From Actinoplanes sandaracinus (lineage in GTDB: Bacteria > Actinomycetota > Actinomycetes > Mycobacteriales > Micromonosporaceae), in the NCBI RefSeq assembly GCF_030009775.1, contig NZ_JASCTH010000026.1, positions 109,363 through 173,362 on the forward strand: a DNA stretch of 64,000 nt, in the 5' to 3' direction. Within the stretch, counting starts at the first letter, position 1, and every line of letters starts with the position of its first letter. Positions 22,054 to 30,498 of this stretch are shown here, one piece after another. The notes beneath the pieces were generated by a model. That model had not been told where the DNA came from. It was given only the letters and a program-made list of their open reading frames with translations, and ran no database searches. A program made the position numbers and the translations under genes.

Positions 22054-23102
22054 ATGCCGCTGAACCCTCCGGGCCAGGACGCAGGTGACTACGAATGGTT
22101 GATTCTCGAACAGGCAGGCGTGCTGACCACGCGCCAAGCCGTCGGTCTCCTCGGCCGCCGCAAGGTGGACGGCCACCTCGATCAGGGCCGCTGGCGCCGG
22201 CTGTGCCGGGGCGTTCTGCTGACGCACAACGGACGGCTCGACCCCGACCAGCAACTGTGGGCCGCCGTCCTCACCATGGGTGATGGGGCGCATCTCGCTG
22301 GAGCCACCGCGATGGCCATCGGCGGGGTGACCGGCTTCAAGCCCGAGTCGATCCACGTGCTCATCCCGGGACAGCGCTCTCGGAGTATCCGTGCCGCGGA
22401 CCTCCCGGCGGGCATGGCCGGTGTCAGCGTTCACCGGACCACCGTCCTCCCGGCAGGCCATCAGCAGACCGGCGGACCACACGGACCTCGATGCCACGGT
22501 CCGTCATCGACGCCGCGGCATGGGCCCGCACCGACAACGGAGCCCGCGTGCTGATCATGAGGGCCTGCCAGCAGCGGCGAGTGACCGTCACGGCGTTGCG
22601 CGAGGCTCTCGCCCTGTTCCCCCGGATCCGTCGTCATCGCCTGCTCACGGAGACCTTCGACGATCTTGATGTGAGCGCGATGACGCTCGGTGAGGCGAGT
22701 TTGATGAAGCTCTGTCGCACTTACCTGCTTCCGCTGCCTGAGTTGCAGCGGCAGCGGCAAGACGTCGACGGGCGCAATCGATACCTCGACGCCTACTGGC
22801 CGGACCACGGGCTGCAGGTGGAGATAGACGGAGCACACCACATGGAGGTCGACCACTGGAGTGCGGACATGCTCCGCCAGAACCAGCTGTGGATCGCGGG
22901 CGACCGGATCCTGCGGTTCCCGTCGTGGCTCGTGCGGGCGCGGCCTCAGATTGTCGCGGCGCAGATCAGAGCCGCTCTCGAGGCAGCCCGCCCTCAGCCA
23001 CGGAAGCCGTCTTCAGGCCGGCAGACCAATCTTGTGGATTTGACCGACCACGGCGCGACGAAATTCCGCAAGGTCACCATGCGGCGCTGTCAGCAGCGCT
23101 GA
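22054..23102 (+). pseudogene. Frameshifted AbiEi-like/DUF559-type gene
   Basis: Two overlapping frames make one broken gene. The first (ATG 22054, stop 22554) has a winged-helix N-terminus like AbiEi-type antitoxin proteins (LEQAGVLTTRQAVGLLGRRKV, GRWRRLCRGVLL). The second (22491-23102) continues in another frame with PRSVIDAAAWARTDNGARVL and a Vsr/DUF559 nuclease-like end (YLDAYWPDHGLQVEIDGAHHMEVDHWSADM). The switch lies around 22450-22490 and fits loss of one base. Intact actinobacterial relatives are about 300 residues and of unproven function. It could be a real mutation, a sequencing error or, less likely, programmed frameshifting. The downstream half may still be translated from an ATG at 22491. 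Confidence 0.75.
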
Positions 23103-23168
23103 TGTCGGTGACTTCCCCGTGCGCGGCGCACCCGAACTCCGCAAGATTGCGGGCGCATGGGGGTGGGG

Positions 23169-23209
23169 GATGCTTAGCGGACTGGACGGAGTCCGGGCCG
23201 CTAAGCATC
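23169..23209 (-). terminator. Nested hairpin after nusB
   Basis: A 12-bp perfect stem (23169-23180 with 23198-23209) contains a second 6-bp stem (CGGACT/AGTCCG) in its loop. It begins 4 bases past the nusB stop and lies between convergent genes, so it could stop transcription from both sides. No T-run follows. Confidence 0.65.
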
Positions 23210-23212
23210 ATC

Positions 23213-23647
23213 TCAACGAGTGGCGAATGCCGCGATCCGGTCCAGAAGCCCGTTCAGGAAACGCGGGCTGTCGTCCGTCGACATCTCCTTCGCCAACTCG
23301 ACCGCCTCGGTGATCGCCACCGGGTCGTCCACCTCGGGCACGTAGATCAGCTCGTAAACGGCGATCCGGGCCAGGTTGCGGTCGACAGCGGGCATCCGGT
23401 CGATCGTCCAGCCCTCGGCGTAGCTCGCGATCAGCTCGTCGATGCGGTCGAGGTGCTGCGCGACGCCCTCGATGAGCGTCTTCGAGTACTCCAGGTGCTC
23501 GGGGTGCGGCCTGGCGATCCGCTCCAGGTAGGTGAGCAGCACCTGGTTGGGCGACAGGTCACGCAGGTCGGCCTCGAAAAGGACGTCCAGCGCTCGCTTG
23601 CGGGCCTTGCGACGCGCGAGCCGTTCCTTCTTGGGACCTTCCGCCAT
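23213..23647 (-). CDS. nusB: Transcription antitermination factor NusB
   Basis: Binds boxA RNA with NusE (S10) and promotes antitermination on rRNA operons. The 144-residue all-helical protein has a basic N-terminus (KKERLARRKARKRALDVLFEAD) and the conserved AITEAVELAKEMSTDDSPRFLNGLLD near its end (about 111-136). The ATG shares one base with the efp stop. It is the last gene of the aro-efp-nusB run. Confidence 0.97.
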   Translation of the reverse strand: MAEGPKKERLARRKARKRALDVLFEADLRDLSPNQVLLTYLERIARPHPEHLEYSKTLIEGVAQHLDRIDELIASYAEGWTIDRMPAVDRNLARIAVYELIYVPEVDDPVAITEAVELAKEMSTDDSPRFLNGLLDRIAAFATR

Positions 23648-24204
23648 CAGCTGCGGCCGAGGTAGCGGCCGTCGCGGGTGTCGACCTTGATCTTCTCACC
23701 GGTGGTGATGAAGAGCGGGACGTTGACGGTCGCGCCGGTCTCGACCGTGGCCGGCTTGGTGCCACCGGTGGAGCGGTCACCCTGCAGGCCCGGCTCGGTG
23801 TAGGTGACCTCGAGGAACACGCTGGTCGGCAGCTCGATGTAGAGCGGCACACCCTCGTGCAGCGCGACGGTCGCCTCAGCCTCGCCCAGCAGGTAGTTGG
23901 CGTTCTCTCCGACGGTGCCGCCGGGAACGTGGATCTGGTCGAAGGTGTCCAGGTCCATGAAGACGTAGTCGTCTCCGTCCTGGTACAGGTACTGCATCGT
24001 GCGCTTGTCCACGGTCGCGGTCTCGACCTTGGTGCCGGCGTTGAAGGTCTTGTCCACCACCTTGCCGGAGAGCACGTGCTTCAGCGTGGTCCGCACGAAG
24101 GCCGGACCCTTGCCCGGCTTGACGTGCTGGAACTCCACGACGGCCCACAGCTCGCCGTCGAGGTTGAGCACCAGGCCGTTCTTCAGGTCGTTGGTGGAAG
24201 CCAT
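23647..24204 (-). CDS. efp: Elongation factor P
   Basis: Relieves ribosome stalling at polyproline stretches, relevant here because several neighbours (the 1,921-residue protein above all) are very rich in proline. The 185-residue protein has three beta-barrel domains. The loop that carries the functional lysine is HVKPGKGPAFVRT (about 28-40), and the C-terminal signature reads GATVNVPLFITTGEKIKVDTRDGRYLGR. AGGCAGGA precedes the ATG. Confidence 0.97.
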   Translation of the reverse strand: MASTNDLKNGLVLNLDGELWAVVEFQHVKPGKGPAFVRTTLKHVLSGKVVDKTFNAGTKVETATVDKRTMQYLYQDGDDYVFMDLDTFDQIHVPGGTVGENANYLLGEAEATVALHEGVPLYIELPTSVFLEVTYTEPGLQGDRSTGGTKPATVETGATVNVPLFITTGEKIKVDTRDGRYLGRS

Positions 24205-24279
24205 GTCCTGCCTTGATCTTGATACGTATCGGTGACCGAACCACTCTACCGACGCGGAGGCACCCGGAGCGAATCGGGC

Positions 24280-24699
24280 CTACCGTGCGATGTGCTCCAG
24301 TGCCAGGCGATATCCGTCGAATCCGAGACCCGCGATCACCCCGGTGGCGACCGGGGAGATCACCGAATGGTGCCGGAACTCCTCACGTTTGTGGACGTTG
24401 GAGATGTGCACCTCGACGAGCTTGCCGCGGAGCATCGCGCAGGCGTCCCGGACGGCGTAGTTGTAGTGCGTCCAGGCGCCGGGGTTCAGCACCACGTCAG
24501 CGCCCTCGTCGGCGGCCTGGTAGAGCCACTCCAGCATCTCGTGCTCGGCGTTCGTCTGACGGACCTCGACGGTCAGGCCCAGGTCCTCGGCCACGGTCTG
24601 GCACACCTCGACCAGGTCCTGGTACGTCGCCGAGCCGTACACCGCCGGCTCACGCAAGCCCAGCCGGCCCAGGTTCGGCCCGTTCAGCACGTAGATCAT
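24280..24699 (-). CDS. aroQ: 3-dehydroquinate dehydratase, type II
   Basis: Third step of the shikimate pathway. The 139-residue protein is the dodecameric type II form: NGPNLGRLGLREPAVYG near the start carries the active-site Arg and Tyr, NPGAWTHYNYAVRDA (about 76-90) the Asn, and VEVHISNVHKREEFRHHSV (about 97-115) the His/Arg. The ATG overlaps the aroB stop (ATGA). A 75-base gap separates it from efp. Confidence 0.97.
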   Translation of the reverse strand: MIYVLNGPNLGRLGLREPAVYGSATYQDLVEVCQTVAEDLGLTVEVRQTNAEHEMLEWLYQAADEGADVVLNPGAWTHYNYAVRDACAMLRGKLVEVHISNVHKREEFRHHSVISPVATGVIAGLGFDGYRLALEHIAR

Positions 24700-25760
24700 C
24701 GGGCCACCGCCGCGTACGCCTCACGCAGCAGGCCGTCGTCCGGCCCGGCCAGGATGCCCGGCTTCGCCAGGCCGTCCAGGACCACGAACCGCAACGTCGC
24801 GGCCCGCGCCTTCTTGTCGACGCGCATGGCCGGCAGCAGGTCGGTCCAGGCCTGTTCGTCGTACGCCGTGGGCAGCCCCAGAGACTCCAGGACGGTCCGG
24901 TGGCGCGCGGCGGTCGCGGCGTCCAGCCGCCCGGTGAGCCGGCCGAGCTCGGCGGCGAAGATCATGCCCACCGCGACGGCGTGCCCGTGCTTCCAGGTGT
25001 ACTTCTCGCGTCGCTCGATCGCGTGAGCCAGCGTGTGCCCGTAGTTGAGGATCTCCCGCAGCCCGGACTCCTTGAGGTCGACGCCGACCACGTGCGCCTT
25101 CACCCGGATCTTGCGCTCGACCAGCTCACGCAGCACGTCACCGCGCGGGTCCAGGGCCCGCGCCGGATCGGCCTCGATCAGCTCCAGGATCCGCGGGTCG
25201 GCGATGAACCCGCCCTTGACCACCTCGGCCAGCCCGGCCGCGAGGTCCTCGGCGGGCAGCGTGTCGAGCGCGTCCAGGTCGCAGAGCACACCGGCGGGCG
25301 GGTGGAAGGCGCCGACCAGGTTCTTGCCGGCGGCGATGTTGACCGCGGTCTTGCCACCCACGGCGGCGTCGACCATGCCGGCCACCGACGTCGACACCGG
25401 CACCCACCGGACCCCGCGCAACCAGGCCGCCGCCACGTAGCCGGCGAGGTCGGTTGTCGCTCCCCCGCCGACGCCCACGACCACGTCCGTACGGGTGAAG
25501 CCCGCGGCCCCGAGCTCGTCCCAGCACCGGGCCGCGACCTCGATCGACTTGCCCCGCTCCGCGTCGGGCACCTCGATCGGCACGACGGTGCCGACCCCGG
25601 CCGCCTTCGCGATCGCCTCCGCGCGTTCCCGCAGCGTCGGCGGGTACAGCACGGCCACCCGCGCCGCCCCCTCGATCATCGCCGGCAGTTCGGCCGCCAG
25701 CCCTCGACCCACGACCACGTCATATGGACGGTCACCCGTCACCGGAATCCGCGTCACCAC
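24696..25760 (-). CDS. aroB: 3-dehydroquinate synthase
   Basis: Converts DAHP to dehydroquinate with NAD and a divalent metal. Family motifs are VGVGGGATTDLAGYVAAAWLRG, STSVAGMVDAAVGGKTAVN, ADPRILELIEADP, and REILNYGHTLAHAIERREKYTWKHG with metal-binding histidines. I set the start at tandem GTG codons (25760/25757), because the conserved part begins there; the frame extends to 25817 through an Ala/Pro-rich piece. The divergent RHH/Clp-N gene starts about 110 bases away. Confidence 0.95.
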   Translation of the reverse strand: MVTRIPVTGDRPYDVVVGRGLAAELPAMIEGAARVAVLYPPTLRERAEAIAKAAGVGTVVPIEVPDAERGKSIEVAARCWDELGAAGFTRTDVVVGVGGGATTDLAGYVAAAWLRGVRWVPVSTSVAGMVDAAVGGKTAVNIAAGKNLVGAFHPPAGVLCDLDALDTLPAEDLAAGLAEVVKGGFIADPRILELIEADPARALDPRGDVLRELVERKIRVKAHVVGVDLKESGLREILNYGHTLAHAIERREKYTWKHGHAVAVGMIFAAELGRLTGRLDAATAARHRTVLESLGLPTAYDEQAWTDLLPAMRVDKKARAATLRFVVLDGLAKPGILAGPDDGLLREAYAAVAR

Positions 25761-25824
25761 GCGGTACACCCTAGGGGCAGGCGGCGGCGGGGCCATGACC
25801 CCACGGCCACGTTCCACTCCTCGG

Positions 25825-25856
25825 ATATAGGGTTATATAGAGATGACCCCATGGGG
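25825..25856. promoter_or_regulatory. Operator-like repeats before the RHH/Clp-N gene
   Basis: ATATAG occurs at 25825-25830 and 25835-25840, ten bases apart (one helical turn), followed by the palindrome CCCCATGGGG (25847-25856), all within 45 bases of the start. Phased short direct repeats are typical of ribbon-helix-helix operators, so autoregulation by the downstream protein is a fair guess. An AT-rich TATATAG here could also be the -10 element. Confidence 0.5.
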
Positions 25857-25869
25857 GTTATGTTGAGGC

Positions 25870-26583
25870 ATGCCGAAAATCAACGTGTACCTCCCGGACG
25901 ACCTCGCCGACGCTGTCCGGGAGACCGGCCTGCCCGTCTCGCCGATCTGCCAGCGCGCTCTGGAGCAGGCGGTCCGCCGCATCACCACGATCCGGCAGGC
26001 CGTTCTCAGCGACATCGACCCGGCCTGGCCGGCCGAGCGGCTGCCCAGCTTCACCGCGCGCCTGATCGCCGCGCTCAACCTCGCCGCCTCCCGCGCCCGG
26101 GAGGCCGGAGCCGCCTCGGTGACCACCGGCGACCTGCTGCACGGGCTCCTCACCGAGGGCAACAACCTGGGTTTGCAGATCCTCAGCGCGATGGACGTCG
26201 CCCCCGAGTCGCTGACCGCCCCGTCCACCTCCGAGACGCCGGCCGCGCCCGGCGGGCTGCGTTTCAGCGCCGCGGCGGCCGTGGCCCTGGAGCTCAGCGT
26301 CGGTGAGGCGATCGGCTTCGGCCACAACTACGTCGGCTGCGAGCACCTCCTCATCGGCCTCGCCGCCGAGCCTGACGGCGCCGCGGGCGACCTGCTCCGG
26401 TCCCGCGCCGTCGACGGCAAAGCCGCCCGGCGCACCGTCGCCGCCGCCGTCGCCGGATACGCGCACCTGCGCGCCACCACCGCCGACCCGGCCGCCACTC
26501 CCCCGGCCCTGCTGAACGCGCTCCGCGCCGAACTGGCCCCGCTCGTCCAGCGCATCGAGAGGCTGGAGGGCCGGATGAACTGA
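25870..26583 (+). CDS. Ribbon-helix-helix/Clp N-terminal repeat protein
   Basis: Residues 1-40 (KINVYLPDDLADAVRETGL, then a helix ending ALEQAV) look like a ribbon-helix-helix DNA-binding domain. Two Clp-N (Clp-R) type repeats follow, about 58-110 (SFTARLIAALNLAASRAREAG, TTGDLLHGLLTE) and 128-195 (LRFSAAAAVALELSVGEAIGFG, VGCEHLLIGLAAE), and a short C-terminal coiled segment. Clp-N repeats normally bind adaptors or substrates on ClpC/ClpB, but no ATPase domain is present, so it could recruit a DNA-bound regulator to protease or sense a peptide. GAGG lies only one base before the ATG, so the start or leader is unusual. Function unproven. Confidence 0.7.
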   Translation: MPKINVYLPDDLADAVRETGLPVSPICQRALEQAVRRITTIRQAVLSDIDPAWPAERLPSFTARLIAALNLAASRAREAGAASVTTGDLLHGLLTEGNNLGLQILSAMDVAPESLTAPSTSETPAAPGGLRFSAAAAVALELSVGEAIGFGHNYVGCEHLLIGLAAEPDGAAGDLLRSRAVDGKAARRTVAAAVAGYAHLRATTADPAATPPALLNALRAELAPLVQRIERLEGRMN

Positions 26584-26658
26584 ACCGGACTGATCGGGCG
26601 TACCGGGTTTTGCTCCAGCCCGATAGTCTCTCTGTCCGAAGCGGGGGGATCGTTGTCC

Positions 26659-27462
26659 ATGGGAATGAACCGGCGTGCCGCCATGCGAGCGGCGCTGCTC
26701 ACCACCGGCGGCGCCGCCCTGGGCGCGGCCGGCATGGGTCTGCTGCCACGGGCGTTCGGCTGGGACCGGCCACCGCTCAGCGGCGGATACGCCGCCGCGG
26801 CGGACGCGCCCGACGAACTGCGCACCCCCGGCCTCGCCATCCGCTACTACGTGGAGACCACCGAGCCGGTGGTGGCGTTCACCTTCGACGACGGCCCCGG
26901 CCCGAACTGGACGCCGATGGTGCTCGACGCCCTGGACCAGGCGGCCGTGCCGGCCACGTTCTTCATGGTGGGCCGCAACCTCGAAGCGCATGCCGATCTC
27001 GTTCGCGACCGGATGGGCCGCCACGAGATCGGCAACCACTCGTGGTCGCACGACGACCTCGCCACGCTGGACCGGGCCGGCGTGATGGACGAGCTGTCCC
27101 GCACCCACGACATGATCAAGGCCGTGTTCGGCCGCCAGGCGACCCTGCTACGCCCGCCGTACGGGCATCTCGGCGGGTCCACCGTGCTGGCCGCGGACTA
27201 TATCGGCTACGACATCGTGCTGTGGTCGCACCTGATGCGGGAGCTGCACTTCCAGAGCGACCCCGACGGTCAGATCCGTGACATCGTCGACAACGTCCGC
27301 CCGGGGTCGATCATCCTGGCGCACGACGTCGGCAAGGAGCACCGTCTCGTCTCGCTGCGCGGCCTCGCCGCCATGTTCGCCGGCCTGAAGGCGCGCGGCT
27401 TCCGCTTCGCCACCGTGTCGGAGCTGGTGGCCCTGCAGAAAGCGCCGCAGGCAGCCGCCTGA
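26659..27462 (+). CDS. Exported polysaccharide deacetylase (NodB family)
   Basis: Probably deacetylates a cell-wall or extracellular N-acetyl sugar polymer. The N-terminus (NRRAAMRAALLTTGGAALGAAGMGLL) resembles a twin-arginine signal with a hydrophobic core. The NodB domain (about 65-240) has the motif 1 aspartates FTFDDGPGPN, motif 2 HEIGNHSWSHDDL with the metal histidines, RPPYGH, and a late GSIILAHDVG with the catalytic His. I use the ATG at 26659; a TTG two codons earlier and an ATG two codons later are possible. Its stop abuts the aroK stop exactly (TGATCA). Confidence 0.88.
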   Translation: MGMNRRAAMRAALLTTGGAALGAAGMGLLPRAFGWDRPPLSGGYAAAADAPDELRTPGLAIRYYVETTEPVVAFTFDDGPGPNWTPMVLDALDQAAVPATFFMVGRNLEAHADLVRDRMGRHEIGNHSWSHDDLATLDRAGVMDELSRTHDMIKAVFGRQATLLRPPYGHLGGSTVLAADYIGYDIVLWSHLMRELHFQSDPDGQIRDIVDNVRPGSIILAHDVGKEHRLVSLRGLAAMFAGLKARGFRFATVSELVALQKAPQAAA

Positions 27463-27963
27463 TCAGCGCAGCAGGCCGAGCACCTCGGCGGCGACGTCGG
27501 CCTCGTCGCGGCCGTCGGTGGCGACCGAATGGGTGGCCACCTCCAGATAGAGTGGCCGCCGCTGGTCGAGCAGGTATTTCAGGGTGGCCCGCGGGTTCAT
27601 CGCCAGCAACGGCCGGCCGGCGCCCAGGCCGACCCGCTTGATCGCGTCGGTCAGCTCGACCGACAGGAAGACGACCGTGTGCCCGGCGAGCAGCTTGCGG
27701 GTGCCCTCGTCGAGGATGGCGCCGCCACCGAGGGCGAGGACCCCGTCGTACGTCTCCAGGGACTCGGCGACCACCTGGCGCTCCATGGCGCGGAACGCCG
27801 GCTCGCCGTCGTCGACGAAGATCTCCGGGATCGGCTTCCCGGCCCGCTCCTCGATGATCGAGTCGGTGTCGGCGAACGGCACGCCCAGCGCCGCGGCGAC
27901 GGCCGCGCCGACGGTGGTCTTGCCGGCGCCCATCACGCCGACGAAGACCGCGACCGGAGCCAT
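27463..27963 (-). CDS. aroK: Shikimate kinase
   Basis: Phosphorylates shikimate at the 3-hydroxyl with ATP. The 166-residue protein has Walker A GVMGAGKTTVG (about 9-19), the shikimate-binding DTDSIIEERAGKPIPEIF (about 32-49), GGGAI (about 78-82), and the lid arginine region near GAGRPLLAMNP. The ATG shares a base with the aroC stop. Confidence 0.97.
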   Translation of the reverse strand: MAPVAVFVGVMGAGKTTVGAAVAAALGVPFADTDSIIEERAGKPIPEIFVDDGEPAFRAMERQVVAESLETYDGVLALGGGAILDEGTRKLLAGHTVVFLSVELTDAIKRVGLGAGRPLLAMNPRATLKYLLDQRRPLYLEVATHSVATDGRDEADVAAEVLGLLR

Positions 27964-29141
27964 CAGTGGATGATCAGGTTGTCGAGGTACGACGCGAGGT
28001 TGCGGCGGATCTCGGCGACCGAGTCACCGCCGAACTTCTCGGTCGCGGCCTCGGCCAGCACCAGGGCGACCATCGCCTCCGCGACGACCGCGCCGGCCGG
28101 GACCGCGCAGACGTCGGAACGCTGGTTGATCGCGGTGGCCGGCTCGCCGGTGACGATGTCGACGGTCTGCAGCGCCCGGTTCAGCGAGGAGATCGGCTTG
28201 AGCGCGGCGCGGACCCGCAGCGGCTCCCCGTTGGTGATGCCGCCCTCCAGGCCGCCGGCCCGGTCGGTGATCCGCTTCACGCCGTCCGGAGTGGGGACGA
28301 TCTCGTCGTGCGCGACCGAGCCCCGCGAGCGGGCCTGGGTGAACCCGTCGCCGATCTCGACGCCCTTGACCGACTGGATCGACATCAGGGCGGTGGCGAG
28401 GCGGGCGTCGAGTTTGCGGTCCCACTGCACGTGCGAGCCGAGGCCCGGCGGGACGTTGTAGGCGAGGACCTCGACGATGCCGCCGAGGGTGTCCGCGTCC
28501 TGCTTGGCGGCGTCGACCTCGGCCACCATGCGGGCGCTGGCCTCCGGGTCGAGGCAGCGCAGCGGGTCTTCGTCGATCCGGTCGAAGTCGTCGGGCGTGG
28601 GGATCACGCCGGGTTTCGCGGCGACCGAGCCGAGCTCGATGACGTGCGAGACGATGTCGATGCCGAGCGCCTGCTTGATCAGCTTCTTCGCGACGACGCC
28701 GACGGCGACGCGGGCCGCGGTCTCCCGGGCGCTGGCGCGCTCCAGGATCGGGCGGGCGTCGGTGTGCCCGTACTTCTGCATGCCGGCCAGGTCGGCGTGA
28801 CCGGGGCGGGGGCGGGTCAGCGGGGCGTTGCGGGCCTGCGCGGCCAACTCCTCCGGGTCCACCGGGTCGGCCGCCATGACGGTCTCCCATTTGGGCCACT
28901 CGCTGTTGCCGACCCGGATCGCCACCGGCGAGCCCAGGGTCACCCCGTGCCGGACGCCACCGATGAGCTCGAGCTCGTCCTGCTCGAACTTCATCCGGGC
29001 GCCGCGGCCGTAGCCCAGGCGGCGGCGTACGAGGTCACGGGTGATGTCCGCGCTCGTCACCTCGACGCCGGCGGGAACACCCTCCAGCAGCGCGACGAGC
29101 GCCGGTCCGTGCGATTCACCTGCAGTCAGCCAGCGCAACAC
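27963..29141 (-). CDS. aroC: Chorismate synthase
   Basis: Final step to chorismate, using reduced FMN. The 392-residue protein has TAGESHGPALVALLEGVPAG at the N-terminus (catalytic His), RPGHADLAGMQKYGHTDARP and ERASARETAARV (about 113-145), and the late GGITNGEPLRVRAALKP. The GTG at 29141 places the conserved MLRWLTAGESHG at the start; the frame continues upstream to 29192 without similarity. It overlaps aroK by one base. Confidence 0.97.
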   Translation of the reverse strand: MLRWLTAGESHGPALVALLEGVPAGVEVTSADITRDLVRRRLGYGRGARMKFEQDELELIGGVRHGVTLGSPVAIRVGNSEWPKWETVMAADPVDPEELAAQARNAPLTRPRPGHADLAGMQKYGHTDARPILERASARETAARVAVGVVAKKLIKQALGIDIVSHVIELGSVAAKPGVIPTPDDFDRIDEDPLRCLDPEASARMVAEVDAAKQDADTLGGIVEVLAYNVPPGLGSHVQWDRKLDARLATALMSIQSVKGVEIGDGFTQARSRGSVAHDEIVPTPDGVKRITDRAGGLEGGITNGEPLRVRAALKPISSLNRALQTVDIVTGEPATAINQRSDVCAVPAGAVVAEAMVALVLAEAATEKFGGDSVAEIRRNLASYLDNLIIH

Positions 29142-29274
29142 CGCAACAGTCTGGCACGGCGCCGGGACGGTGCGGCACCAGGCCGTCCGCATCCCGCCTT
29201 CCGGACACCCGGAGGGCGGAGTCGCTGGTCACACCGCGGCGTCAACGTCACCGACGCGAAGTACGTTCACGCTC

Positions 29275-30498
29275 GTGAGCTCAGCAGCCCCCGTCCAGCG
29301 CCAGTCCGGTCCGGTCGCGTCCGGGCCACCCCGCCGGGCACTCCTGGTCGTCATCCTCGGGCTGGTCACCGCGATCGGGCCACTGTCGCTCGACATGTAC
29401 CTTCCAGCGCTGCCGGAGATGGCCCGTGACCTGGAGGTCTCCGCCTCCGAGGTGCAGTTGTCGCTCACCTCGTGCCTGGTCGGCATGGCGCTGGGCCAGC
29501 TCTTTTTCGGTCCCCTGTCGGATCGGTGGGGACGGCGCCGGCCCTTGGTGATCGGGCTTGCGGCGTACGCCGTCATCTCGTTCCTGATCGCCCTGGCGCC
29601 CTCGGCGCCGGTCCTGACCGGCCTGCGCCTCCTGCAGGGTCTCGCCGGCGGCGTGGGCGTGGTGATCGCCCGGGCGGTCGTCCGCGACGTCAGCTCGGGC
29701 GTGGCGGCGGCGAAACTGTTCAGTAGCCTGACGCTGATCTTCGGTCTGGCGCCGATCGCCGCGCCCAGCCTGGGCAGCGCGGTGCTGCGGCTGACCTCGT
29801 GGCACGGCGTCTTCGTCGCGCTCGGCATCATCGCCGTGCTGCTGACGCTGCTGGTCGCGGTCGGCCTGCCGGAGACGCTGCCGCCCCGGCGGCGCAGCGC
29901 GGGCGGGCTGGCGGCGATGACCGGCACGGCGCGGTCGATCTTCACCGACCGCGTCTTCGTGGGGTACGCCCTGGCGCAGTCCTTCACGTTCGCCGCGCTC
30001 TTCGCCTACATCTCGGGTTCGGCGTTCGCGCTGCAGGACGGCTACGGGCTCTCCCCGGCGGGCTACAGCCTGCTTTTCGGAGCGAACGCCATCGGCCTGA
30101 TCATCCTCAGCCAGGCGAACAACTGGCTGCTCAACCGGTGGAGTCTGCGCCGGCTGTTCCATCTGGGCCTGGCCGTGCAGTCGGTGGCCGGCGTGCTGGC
30201 GCTGGCCGGCGCTCTGCTGGGCAGCCTGCCGGTGCTGGCGTCCGGACTGTTCCTGCTGGTCGGCGCGATCGGCGTGATCCAGCCGAACACGACGACGCTG
30301 GCTTTGGACCGCTATCCGGCGAACGCGGGTTCGGCGGCCGCGCTGCTCGGCGGCGCGCAGTCGGTGATCGCGGCGGCGGCCGCGCCGCTGGCCGGGCTGG
30401 GTGATCCCGGCCAGGGCGTGCCGATGAGTGTCGTGATCCTCGGGTTCGCGGTGGCGGCGGTGCTCGTCACCGTGGTCCTGACCCGCGGCGAGCGCTGA
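29275..30498 (+). CDS. Bcr/CflA-family multidrug efflux MFS transporter
   Basis: Predicted 12-helix proton-driven exporter in the cytoplasmic membrane. After a short polar N-terminus, helix 1 contains LSLDMYLPALPEMARDL, the hallmark of the Bcr/CflA group, and the loop 2-3 motif A reads GPLSDRWGRRRPLVIG (about 78-93). The start is a GTG at 29275; upstream extension to 29041 is antisense to aroC. It runs opposite to, and is inserted between, aroC and aroE. Its stop meets the aroE stop with no base between. The substrate is unknown. Confidence 0.88.
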   Translation: MSSAAPVQRQSGPVASGPPRRALLVVILGLVTAIGPLSLDMYLPALPEMARDLEVSASEVQLSLTSCLVGMALGQLFFGPLSDRWGRRRPLVIGLAAYAVISFLIALAPSAPVLTGLRLLQGLAGGVGVVIARAVVRDVSSGVAAAKLFSSLTLIFGLAPIAAPSLGSAVLRLTSWHGVFVALGIIAVLLTLLVAVGLPETLPPRRRSAGGLAAMTGTARSIFTDRVFVGYALAQSFTFAALFAYISGSAFALQDGYGLSPAGYSLLFGANAIGLIILSQANNWLLNRWSLRRLFHLGLAVQSVAGVLALAGALLGSLPVLASGLFLLVGAIGVIQPNTTTLALDRYPANAGSAAALLGGAQSVIAAAAAPLAGLGDPGQGVPMSVVILGFAVAAVLVTVVLTRGER

